A stretch of DNA of 64,000 bases from Streptomyces umbrinus (GTDB lineage Bacteria; Actinomycetota; Actinomycetes; Streptomycetales; Streptomycetaceae). A program made the translations under genes and the position numbers. Position 1 is the stretch's first letter. Each line of letters opens with the position of its first letter. Positions 37,075 through 45,489 of the stretch are shown here, in pieces. A model generated the notes under the pieces. It saw only the letters and a list, made by a program, of their open reading frames with translations. It ran no database searches and was not told the origin of the DNA. The stretch covers positions 62,001 to 126,000 of the forward strand of contig NZ_JAUSZI010000002.1 in the NCBI RefSeq assembly GCF_030817415.1, read 5' to 3'.

Positions 37075-38310
37075 GTGAAAACGAACAGCGACAGCGCGCT
37101 GACGTTCACCGTCGCCGCTGCCCTGATCGCCGGAGTCACGCTCGGCAGCAGCGGCAGTAACGTGATGCCCGTCTTCGTGGACGACTTCGCCGACCGCTTC
37201 GACCTGCCCAGCACCAGCGCCGGACTCGTCGCCGCCAGCCAGCTGACGGCGGTCGCGATCACCACCCTCCTGCTCGCCAACCGCGCCGCCCGCCCCGGAC
37301 GCGTCCGGATGGCCCGCCAGGGGCTGGCCGTGGCCGCCGCGGGATTCATCGGCGCCGCCATCGCTTTCGACATGCTGACGCTGATCGTGGCCAGTCTGCT
37401 GCTCGGCGCCGGACTCGGAGCCGTCTACGCCGCCTCCACCGCCGCCCTGGCCGGCGTCGGCGACGACGCCGACAAGACCTCCTCGATCGCCATCACCGGA
37501 GCGCTGTTCGCGAGTGCCCTGCTGCTCCTCGCCGTCCCAGCCGTCAACGAGTCCGCAGGCGGGGGAACCGGCTTCTTCCTGCTGGCCGTGTGCTGCCTGC
37601 CTGGCTGGTTCCTGGTGGGCCACCTCCCCGACGGCTCGGGCCCGGCGGGCAGTCCTTCCGCGACCGCCCCCGACGCAGCCTCCCGGTCGGCCCGTCCCTC
37701 CGCCGTGCTACTGGTCGGCGCGGGCCTCCTGATGGCCGTCACGCAGGGAATCTGGTCCTACGCCTCCGTCCTGGGGCGCGGCCACACCGGCATGTCTGCC
37801 TCTGTGCTCTCCGCCGTCCTGGCCCTCTCCAGCGTCGTCGCACTCGCCGGAGCCGTAGCCGGACCGCTCGCCGTGAAGCGTTTCGGCCGCCTGCGCTCGA
37901 TGACCGGGTTCGTCGTCGTCGAAGCGTTCAGCACGGGGCTCCTCATCGTCACCCACAGCCCCACCCTGTTCATCGCCACCGCCGTCATCTGGCAGACGTG
38001 CTGGCTGGCCGTCCTGGTCCAGATACTCGCCGCCGCCTCGGTCATCGACTCCACCGGACGGTGGGTGGCCGCCCTCAGCGGCGCCGGAGCACTCGGCGGA
38101 GGCATCGGCCCCCTGGCCGTCGGCGCGATCATGGACAACATGGGCGTCGGCGTCCTGAGCATCCTCCTCACCGCGGGAACGCTCATCGCCGCACTCCCCC
38201 TCCTCAAGATGACCGACGCGGCAGCAGACACCGCATCCGCCTCACCCCACGCGCAGGCCACGCCCATCGCGAGGACGACCACCGAGAAACCAACCTCACC
38301 AGCGGAATGA
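37075..38310 (+). CDS. Major facilitator superfamily transporter
   Basis: 411 residues from GTG 37075, about twelve hydrophobic helices with the central loop at 190-220 (GSGPAGSPSATAPDAASRSA). Typical segments: VAAALIAGVTLGSSGSNVMP, GLVAASQLTAVAITTLLLAN, VASLLLGAGLGAVYAASTAA. Probably imports or exports the compound processed by the flanking dehydrogenases. It lies on the SDR strand and ends before an IS6 element that now separates it from the FAD dehydrogenase. Confidence 0.82.
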   Translation: MKTNSDSALTFTVAAALIAGVTLGSSGSNVMPVFVDDFADRFDLPSTSAGLVAASQLTAVAITTLLLANRAARPGRVRMARQGLAVAAAGFIGAAIAFDMLTLIVASLLLGAGLGAVYAASTAALAGVGDDADKTSSIAITGALFASALLLLAVPAVNESAGGGTGFFLLAVCCLPGWFLVGHLPDGSGPAGSPSATAPDAASRSARPSAVLLVGAGLLMAVTQGIWSYASVLGRGHTGMSASVLSAVLALSSVVALAGAVAGPLAVKRFGRLRSMTGFVVVEAFSTGLLIVTHSPTLFIATAVIWQTCWLAVLVQILAAASVIDSTGRWVAALSGAGALGGGIGPLAVGAIMDNMGVGVLSILLTAGTLIAALPLLKMTDAAADTASASPHAQATPIARTTTEKPTSPAE

Positions 38311-38527
38311 AACACCCGCCCCACGTGCGTCCACGGCGGCTGAATCCTGACCGGTGTGCTTCAAACGCCAGGCGGGATACTGCGGAGCCAGGACTGACGC
38401 TCCCAGGCCCACCACCCGGTCGTGAGAACGGCGAGCGGCCAGCTCGGTGCGGCGGTCATGCCCGTCAGGGAGCACGCGTGTCGGCGTACACAGTTACGTC
38501 CCCACCTTCGTACGGATGAATAGGGAC

Positions 38528-39390
38528 GGCACTGTCACGTTGACTGGCCGGGTGGGATGATCTTCTGGTTGGTCATGCTGGGAGGGGTGGTCCGTGGACA
38601 GCGCGCCGCCGTCGTACAAGGGGCACCGGTACCCGGTGGGGATCATCGCGCACTGCGTGTGGCTGTACTTCCGCTTCCCGCTGTCGTTCCGCGAGGTCGA
38701 GGAGCTGATGCGCGAGCGCGGCGTGCTCGTCTCCCACGAGACGGTCCGCCGCTGGTGTACGAAGTTCGGGCAGGCCTACGCCAACGGCCTGCGCCGCCGG
38801 CGTGTGCAGCCGGGCGACAAGTGGCACCTGGACGAGGTCTTCCTCAGGATCAACGGAGAGCAGAAGTACCTGTGGTGGGCCGTCGACGCCGATGGCAACG
38901 TGCTCGACATTTTGGTCCAGAACCGGCGGGACACCGCTGCGGCCAGGCGGTTCTTCCGCAAACTGCTCAAGAAGACCTGCTCGGTGCCGAGGGTGGTCGT
39001 CACCGACAAGCTGCGCTCCTACGGCGCGGCCCACCGCGAGGTCAGGCCCTCCGTAGAACACCGCGCCCACAAGGGCCTGAACAACCGGGCCGAGAACAGT
39101 CATCAGCCGACGAGGCAGCGCGAACGCGCGATGAAGGGCTTCCGCAGTACCGGCGGGGCCCAGCGGTTCCTGTCCGCGTTCAGCGGCATCTCACCGCACT
39201 TCCGACCACGCCGCCACCTGATGACCGCCACCGAATACCGCGCCGAGATGACCACCCGCTTCGCCATCTGGGACCAGGCCACCGGCGCCACCGACCAGGC
39301 CGCCGGAGCCTGAGCACCAGCCCGAACCCGGCCCCCACCACGCCCCGACGCGCCGTCAGAGGCACACGCAGCCAACAACGTGACAGCGCC
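38528..39390 (+). mobile_element. IS6-family insertion sequence
   Basis: About 863 bp with inverted ends GGCACTGTCACGTTG and complement of GGCGCTGTCACGTTG; one transposase frame. No 8-bp duplication was found at the flanks, so it may mark a cointegrate or deletion junction. IS6 elements move replicatively and fuse replicons. Confidence 0.8.
38594..39313 (+). CDS. IS6-family transposase
   Basis: 239 residues from GTG 38594: RYPVGIIAHCVWLYFRFPLS, then the DDE core with KWHLDEVFLRINGEQKYLWW (Asp), VVVTDKLRSYGAAHREV (Asp) and NRAENSHQPTRQRERAMKGF (Glu). Full length. Confidence 0.92.
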   Translation: MDSAPPSYKGHRYPVGIIAHCVWLYFRFPLSFREVEELMRERGVLVSHETVRRWCTKFGQAYANGLRRRRVQPGDKWHLDEVFLRINGEQKYLWWAVDADGNVLDILVQNRRDTAAARRFFRKLLKKTCSVPRVVVTDKLRSYGAAHREVRPSVEHRAHKGLNNRAENSHQPTRQRERAMKGFRSTGGAQRFLSAFSGISPHFRPRRHLMTATEYRAEMTTRFAIWDQATGATDQAAGA

Positions 39391-39432
39391 GTCGGTCAGG
39401 TTCCCCGACCACCCCTGCCGCACGTTCGTCGA

Positions 39433-41106
39433 TCAGGCGGCCTGCTTCGCCGCCGCCCGTCCCGCCGCTCGCCCGGAGAAGAGGCAGCCGCCGAGGAAAG
39501 TGCCCTCCAGGGCGTTGTAGCCGTGAACGCCTCCGCCTCCGAAGCCGGCGACCTCGCCCGCCGCGTAGAGACCGTCGATCGGGGTGCCGTCGACGCCCAG
39601 GGCACGGGAGTCGAGGTCGGTCTGGATGCCGCCGAGGGTCTTGCGGGTGAGAACGTGGAGCTTGACGCCGATGAGCGGGCCGGCCGCAGGGTCGAGGATG
39701 CGGTGCGGGGTCGCGACGCGGCCGAGGCGGTCGCCGATGTAGCGGCGGGCGTTGCGGATGCCCTGGATCTGGGAGTCCTTGCTGTAGGGGTTGGCGATCT
39801 GCATGTCGCGGGCCTCGATCTGGCGGCGCAGCTCCTCCGCGTCGAGCAGCGGCTTGTCCGTCAACTCGTTCATCCTGGTGACGAGTTGCTCCAGGGTGGG
39901 CGCGGTCACGAAGTCGGCGCCCTTGCGCAGGAACGCATCCACCGGGCCGGGGGCACCCTTGCCCAGCAGACGGTCGCGCAGGACGGCACCCTTGTCCTTG
40001 GCCGTGATGTCGGGATTCTGCTCGGAGCCCGACAGCGCGAACTCCTTCTCGATGATCTTCTGGGTGAGGATGAACCAGGAGTGGTCGTACCCGGCGACGT
40101 CCCCGGTGGTGCGTAGGCACTTGAGGGTGCTGAGCGTGTCGTAGCCCGGCAGGCAGGGGTCGGGCAGGCGGCGGCCGAGGGCGTCGAACCAGAGGGAGGA
40201 CGGGCCGGGCAGGATGCGTATGGCGTGGCCGGGCCAGATCGGGTCCCAGTTCTGGATGCCCTCGGTGTAGTGCCACATGCGGTCGCGGTTGACCAGGCGG
40301 ACGCCCGCCTCGGCGCTGATGTCGAGCATGCGGCCGTCGACGTATGCGGGTACGCCGGTGACCATGTTCGTGGGCGGGGTGCCGAGGCGCTCGGGCCAGT
40401 AGCGGCGGACCATGTCGTGGTTGGCGCCGATGCCGCCGGTGGTGACGATGACGGCTTGGGCGGTGAGTTCGAAGTCGCCGATGCGGTCGCGGTTGGAGGA
40501 GACGCCCCGGGGCGAGCGGTCTTCGGCGAGCACCGTGCCGCGCACCCCGCGCGCGGAGCCTTCCTCGATCACCAGCTGGTCGACCTGGTGGCGGTGGTAG
40601 AAGGTGAGCAGCCCATCGCGGGCGGCCTGCTTGGCATGGTCGACGAACGGCTCCACGACGCCGGTGCCGGTGCCCCAGGGGACATGGAAGCGGGGCACGG
40701 AGTTGCCGTGCCCGTCCGCCCGCAGGTCACCCCGCTCGGCCCAGCCCACCGTCGGCAGCAGCTTGATGCCGTGCCCGTCCAGCCAGAACCGCTTTTCCCC
40801 CGCCGCGAACTCCACGTACGCGCGCGCCCAGCGCACCGCCCAGGAGTCCTCGTCGTCGACCCGGTCGAACTGCGCGCTGCCCTGCCAGTCGTTCCAGGCC
40901 AGGTCGAAGGAGTCCTTGATGCCCAGGCGCCGCTGCTCCGGGGAGTCGACGAGGAAGAGTCCGCCGAAGGACCAGAACGCCTGACCGCCGAGGTTGGCGG
41001 CGTTCTCCTGGTCGACCAGCGCGACCCTGCGGCCCCGGCTGGTGAGCTCGTGCGCGGCGACCAGGCCCGCGAGGCCCGCTCCGACGACGATGACGTCCGC
41101 ATCCAT
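39433..41106 (-). CDS. FAD-binding dehydrogenase (KstD-like flavoprotein)
   Basis: 557 residues from ATG 41106. FAD dinucleotide-binding motif at the N-terminus (MDADVIVVGAGLAGLVAAHE, GxGxxG at 9-14), GGQAFWSFGGLFLVDSPEQR, and a C-terminal flavin motif LYAAGEVAGFGGGGVHGYNA, LEGTFLGGCLFSGRAAGRAA. This is the architecture of 3-ketosteroid/fumarate-reductase-like FAD dehydrogenases. Its promoter region carries the same operator module as the SDR/serine-hydrolase promoter, so it belongs to the same regulon although IS6 now sits between them. Substrate unknown. Confidence 0.87.
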   Translation of the reverse strand: MDADVIVVGAGLAGLVAAHELTSRGRRVALVDQENAANLGGQAFWSFGGLFLVDSPEQRRLGIKDSFDLAWNDWQGSAQFDRVDDEDSWAVRWARAYVEFAAGEKRFWLDGHGIKLLPTVGWAERGDLRADGHGNSVPRFHVPWGTGTGVVEPFVDHAKQAARDGLLTFYHRHQVDQLVIEEGSARGVRGTVLAEDRSPRGVSSNRDRIGDFELTAQAVIVTTGGIGANHDMVRRYWPERLGTPPTNMVTGVPAYVDGRMLDISAEAGVRLVNRDRMWHYTEGIQNWDPIWPGHAIRILPGPSSLWFDALGRRLPDPCLPGYDTLSTLKCLRTTGDVAGYDHSWFILTQKIIEKEFALSGSEQNPDITAKDKGAVLRDRLLGKGAPGPVDAFLRKGADFVTAPTLEQLVTRMNELTDKPLLDAEELRRQIEARDMQIANPYSKDSQIQGIRNARRYIGDRLGRVATPHRILDPAAGPLIGVKLHVLTRKTLGGIQTDLDSRALGVDGTPIDGLYAAGEVAGFGGGGVHGYNALEGTFLGGCLFSGRAAGRAAAKQAA

Positions 41107-41527
41107 GGCGACCGATGCCTTTCTTGTTGGAGGACTCGTTGGGGAACTCACGGCGGGGTGCCGCTGCCGTTGGTCAGCAGCGCGTTGAGTAGCTATGGGA
41201 GCCAGACGCGGGCGCTGTCGACGTCCTGGGCAGTTCAGTGCCGCTCATCGGTCACCGTTCCTGTGATCCGCGAGCGCCTTCACCGTGCGTCCGTCCGAGG
41301 CGGGTCTGCGGCACAGCTCTTCTTGGATTGCTGTCATGGCTGTCCTTCGTGGAGTGCCAGAGAGGGGGTCCAACGACACCGCCGTCATCATGACCACTCA
41401 CCCAAAGTCATGTCAACACTGGTGACATCGTTGCTGACACCATCGTTACTACCACTGTTGACACCGATGGAGTGGCGAGTCGGCGTGAGTGCGCCCCGGT
41501 TCCTCAAGCCGAACGTGTTGTGGCGTC
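41107..41527. other. Promoter region of the FAD dehydrogenase
   Basis: No gene. Contains the bipartite operator (41411-41463) and, reading toward the FAD gene, TTGACA followed by TTTGGGTGAGTGGTCATGAT, which is also conserved downstream of the operator at 35893-35914. Confidence 0.6.
41411..41463 (-). promoter_or_regulatory. Bipartite operator module, FAD dehydrogenase promoter
   Basis: On the minus strand: a 29-bp element (41463-41435, TGTCAACA ... TGGTGTCA), 7-bp spacer, and a 17-bp palindrome (41427-41411; plus strand TGTCAACACTGGTGACA). The terminal TTGACA forms a -35, with CATGAT 18 nt on. Same order, spacing and orientation to its gene as the module at 35841-35893. Confidence 0.7.
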
Positions 41528-41674
41528 TCACATGACACACTGGAGGGCTTCTGGAGTGAGGTGGCCGAGGGTGGGATACCCGTCGATGGCCATGATCAGG
41601 TCGGCTTCGGCGAGCGGCGAGCTGATCACGGGTACGCGAGGCGGGTGAGAAACCATCTGCACGTTCACGGTCAT
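41528..41674 (-). CDS. Short unknown protein or fragment
   Basis: 48 residues from ATG 41674: MTVNVQMVSHPPRVPVISSP, LAEADLIMAIDGYPTLGHLT, PEALQCVM. Protein-like composition but no recognised family; it may be a remnant abutting the truncated polymerase gene. Confidence 0.3.
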   Translation of the reverse strand: MTVNVQMVSHPPRVPVISSPLAEADLIMAIDGYPTLGHLTPEALQCVM

Positions 41675-41737
41675 GCCCGACCGCGCAGACTCCGATGACG
41701 TCCCGCATCCCTCAACGCCCTGTTTCCAAGCAGCCCG

Positions 41738-44026
41738 ATGCGTCGCGGACACCCACGCGACGCATCGGCGCAGGCCAGAGCCGATCTGTTCGTTTCGACA
41801 GTCGGTAAAGAACGGTTCCTCAGTGAGCGCCGCACGTCACTGCCGGACATCGACCTGGACGTGGAGTCCGAGCGTCGTCTGGAGGTGTACGACGCGATCA
41901 TCAAGCGGTTCGGACGGGAGCGAACGGCGGTCACCGGCATGCCCGAGACCTACCGGGCGCGGCACGCCCTCAGGGACAGTGGACTTGCCCTCGGGATTCC
42001 GCCCCAGGTCGTCGGCGAGATCGCCAAGAGCTTTCCGCACATTCGTGCCCGGGACATCCGCGGCGCCCTGGCCGAACTCCCGGAGTTGCGGCAACTCGCC
42101 GCCCAGGCAGAGAAGTTCGGGCCGCTATGGGAGCTCGCCGAAGGCTTGGACGCGCTGCCGCGCGGCTACGCCATGCACCCCTGCGGGGTGATCCTGTCCG
42201 ATGCGTCCCTCCTGGACAGACTGCCGGTGCAGCCGACTCCCGCCGGGTACGCGATGGTGCAGGCCGACAAGGACGACATCGAACTCGGAGGCTACGGCCT
42301 GCTGAAGCTGGACGTCTTGGGCGTCCGCATGCAGAGTGCGATGGCGCACGCGGTCGCGGAGATCCGTCGTACAACCGGCCGGGTCCTCGACCTCGACAAC
42401 CCCGATCACGTCGACCTGAACGACCGACTGGCCTTCGAACTCATCCAGGCGTCCGATTCGGTGGGTTTGTTCCAATTGGAGTCGCCTGGTCAGCAAGATC
42501 TTTTGGGGCGGCTGCAGCCGCGACACATGCAGGACGTCATCGCCGACATCTCGCTTTTCCGGCCCGGCCCGGTCAGCGGGGGCATGCCTGCGATCTTCAT
42601 CGCGGCCCGGCACGGCGCCGCACCGCAGTACGCGCACCCGGACCTGGAACCGATCCTGTCCGATACGTACGGCGTAGTGATCTGGCACGAGCAGATCATC
42701 GCGATCCTGTCGAAGCTGACGGGCTGCGATCGCGCGGCGGGCGACGTTGCCCGCCGCGCCCTCGCCGACCCCGACCGCCTGCCCAAGGTGGAGGCGTGGT
42801 TCCGCCGTACGGCCTGCGAGCGCGGCTACAGCAAGAACGTGCTGGACGAGGTGTGGGAGACCGTCGCCTCGTTCGGTGCGTACGGCTTCTGTAGGGCACA
42901 CGCCGTTGCCTTCGCCGTGCCCGCCCTGCAGTCCGCGGTCCTCAAGGCCCGGTACCCGGCATTCCTGTACGCCGGACTTCTTGAGCACGACCCGGGGATG
43001 TGGCCGCGGCGCGTTCTTGTGGCTGACGCCCGCCGCCACGGCGTGCCGATCCTGCCCGTCGACGTCAACCACTCCCACACCCAGCACAGTGTCGAACAGA
43101 CCGATCAGGGCTGGGGCGTGCGGCTCGCCTTCTCCACCGTCAAGGGCATCAGCGACGCCGAGGCCGCGCGTCTCGCCGTCGGACAGCCGTATGCCGGCCT
43201 GCAGGACCTATGGCAGCGGGCCCGGCCTTCCCTGCCCCTCGCGCAGCGCCTGATCCGCATCGGGGCGCTCGGCCCGCTCGCGGGAGATCTCACGCGGCGG
43301 GACCTGATGCTCCAGGCCACCGAGTTGCACCGGCACTCCCGTGCCCGCTCCGCCACCGACGGACAACTGCCGCTCGGCGGCGAGCTGGTGACCGCCACCC
43401 CGAGCGGCCTGCCGGAGATGACCAGCCGGGACAAGCTCTCCGCGGAGCTGGAGACGCTGTCCATCGACGTCACGCACCACCTGATGGAGCACCACCACCG
43501 GCTGCTGCGCGAGCTCGGCGCGACCGATGCCGCCCACCTGCGCGGCATGATCCCCGGACAGAAGATCCTCGTCGCCGGAGTGCGTGCCTCCACCCAGACC
43601 CCGCCGATCCCGTCCGGCAAGAGGATCATCTTCACCACCCTTGAGGACGGCTCCGGCCTGGTCGACATCGCGTTCTTCGAGGACTCCCACGACGCGTGCG
43701 CGCACACCGTGTTCCACTCCGGCCTGCTGCTGGTACGCGGCACCGTTACAGCCCGCGGCCCGCGCCGCACCGTGGTCGGCGAGATGGCCTGGGATCTGGA
43801 CGAAGTAGCCGCAGCGCGCCGCGATCACGGCCCCCAAGCCGCCCTCGACCTCCTCGGCCGCACCACCCCCTCCCCCACTCCGGTCCAGCCGGACGCTCCG
43901 CAGCGCACCCTCGCCGACGGAACCGCCGGCGCCCGCCTCCACCCGTACGCCGACCTCCAGCCCGCCGGCACCCGCTCGGCGGACCTGCGACGGCTCGGCC
44001 ACCGCTCTCAGGGAAGCGCAGGGTGA
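41738..44026 (+). pseudogene. DnaE-type DNA polymerase III alpha subunit, 5'-truncated
   Basis: About 760 residues. The polymerase palm begins at SLPDIDLDVESERR (the PDxD catalytic aspartates) and continues YGLLKLDVLGVRMQSAM (third catalytic Asp region), SVGLFQLESPGQQDLLGRLQ, ISLFRPGPVSGGMPAIF, YGVVIWHEQIIAILSKLTGC, fingers and helix-hairpin-helix, then an OB-fold (IIFTTLEDGSGLVDIAFFED). Complete DnaE2/ImuC proteins have over 1000 residues; the PHP domain and first part of the palm are missing. Next to a Y-family polymerase, it resembles an accessory mutagenesis cassette. An internal start could give a product, but without PHP it is probably inactive. Confidence 0.8.
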
Positions 44027-44030
44027 CACG

Positions 44031-44200
44031 ATGAGCGGCCGCCATATCCTTCACCTTCGCTTCCAGGTCCCGGCCGACCCTGACGCCGAACTCCCCGAGC
44101 GGCTGCGCCGCTTGCTGGAGGACATCACGCCCCGCGTGCAGATGATCGAGCCGGACTCGGCTGCTCTGAACCTCACCGGAGCAATCCCGTACTTCAAGCT
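44031..44200 (+). pseudogene. Y-family (DinB/ImuB-like) polymerase, N-terminal stub
   Basis: ATG 44031, 4 bp after the DnaE stop: MSGRHILHLRFQVPADPDAE, LPERLRRLLEDITPRVQMIE, PDSAALNLTGAIPYFK. This matches the start of actinobacterial Y-family polymerase-like proteins that follow DnaE-type genes. Similarity ends at about 44200, where the Tn554-like unit begins; the rest of the gene was not found at the other end of that unit. Confidence 0.6.
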
Positions 44201-44331
44201 TCTCTTGGGGCTCCGTGGGTGTGGTGTGACGTTGCCGGAAGGTGCCTCGTTAGGCGCTGGACGGTGAATCTCCGGGGGTGTGGCTCTGTGGTGTGCCGTT
44301 GCAGGTGGCTATGGAGTTGAGGACGTGAGCT

Positions 44332-45489
44332 GTGCGGAGTTTTCCGGTGTGTTTGCCGTCGGGCGCCCGGTACTGGACGGTGCTGGATGCGGAGTTGGGG
44401 GTGTTTCCCGCTGCTGATCAGTGGCTGAGGCACGTTCGGTTCGGCCAGCATCGTGCTGAGCTGACGACGAAGTCTTATGCGGGTGCCGTCGTTCTGTATC
44501 TGCGATGGTGTGAGCGGACGGGCCGGGACTGGCGCGAAGCCGCGAGCGAGGTGGGCCTGTTCATGGTCTGGCTCAAGTACGCCCCAGGGAATCCGCACGA
44601 ACCGGTGTCGGCAGGGCCGGGCAGCGCGCCGGTCCGTGGAGAGCGCCGCATCAACGGTGTTCTGACGGGCGTGCGGGGATTGCTGTCGCATGCTGTCACT
44701 ACAGGCGAGGTGGAGCGCTGGGTGCTCAGCCTGCTCTACGAGGTGGTCAGCACTCGGGACTTGCCCACCGAGGCGCTCGGTGAGGCGCCTGGGATGGTTT
44801 CGCGCCTGAAGGCGCGCCACCGGCTGCAGGAGCCGGAGTCGGACGTGGACCGCGCCAGTGATGAAGAAGCGGTGGCGCTGTTTCGGGCGTGCCATAACGC
44901 ACGCGACCGGCTCATCGTGCTGTTGCTGGCGCGTGTCGGGCTGCGTCCCGGGCAAGTGGCGGGGCTACGCCGCAGCGACTGTCACCTCCTGATGGACTCC
45001 CGGGCCCTGGGGTGCGACGTGGAAGGTCCGCATCTGCACATCATCCGGCGGGCGAATGAGAACGGTGCTTGGTCGAAGTCGCGGAAGAAGTGGGTGCTGC
45101 CGGTCGACTTCCTGGTCGTCCAGGCGATGGACCAGTACGCCGCTGAGCGTCACCGCATGGTCGGCGCCGGGGGCAGCGACTTCCTGCTGGTGAATCTCTT
45201 CCGCGCGCCGCTGGGGTCGCCGGTGACTACGGATGCGATCGGCGAGCTGATTGCCGCGCTCGTACGCCGGGCTGGCCTGGGGCGCAGGGTCGTTGCGCGC
45301 ATGCTGCGCCATGCCTTTGCCAGTAACGTCGCCGACGCCGGCGGGGTTCTGGACGAGGTGCAGGCGTTGCTGGGGCAGAGCCATCCTGGCTCGCCTCGGC
45401 CCTATCTGCACCCCGCGGCGGGACGGCTGCGCGAGGCGATCGAGCGGGTGCCCTCTCCGCGCATGATGAGCGCGGAGGCCGAATCGTGA
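44332..45489 (+). CDS. tnpA: Tyrosine recombinase, TnpA of a Tn554-like unit
   Basis: 385 residues from GTG 44332. A core-binding N-terminal region (LTTKSYAGAVVLYLRWCERT) precedes the catalytic domain: Arg in LLARVGLRPGQVAGLRRSD, the RH pair in MLRHAFASNVADAGG, and the nucleophile Tyr in SPRPYLHPAAGRL. It cuts and rejoins DNA during site-specific movement with TnpB. The stop overlaps the tnpB start. Confidence 0.85.
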   Translation: MRSFPVCLPSGARYWTVLDAELGVFPAADQWLRHVRFGQHRAELTTKSYAGAVVLYLRWCERTGRDWREAASEVGLFMVWLKYAPGNPHEPVSAGPGSAPVRGERRINGVLTGVRGLLSHAVTTGEVERWVLSLLYEVVSTRDLPTEALGEAPGMVSRLKARHRLQEPESDVDRASDEEAVALFRACHNARDRLIVLLLARVGLRPGQVAGLRRSDCHLLMDSRALGCDVEGPHLHIIRRANENGAWSKSRKKWVLPVDFLVVQAMDQYAAERHRMVGAGGSDFLLVNLFRAPLGSPVTTDAIGELIAALVRRAGLGRRVVARMLRHAFASNVADAGGVLDEVQALLGQSHPGSPRPYLHPAAGRLREAIERVPSPRMMSAEAES

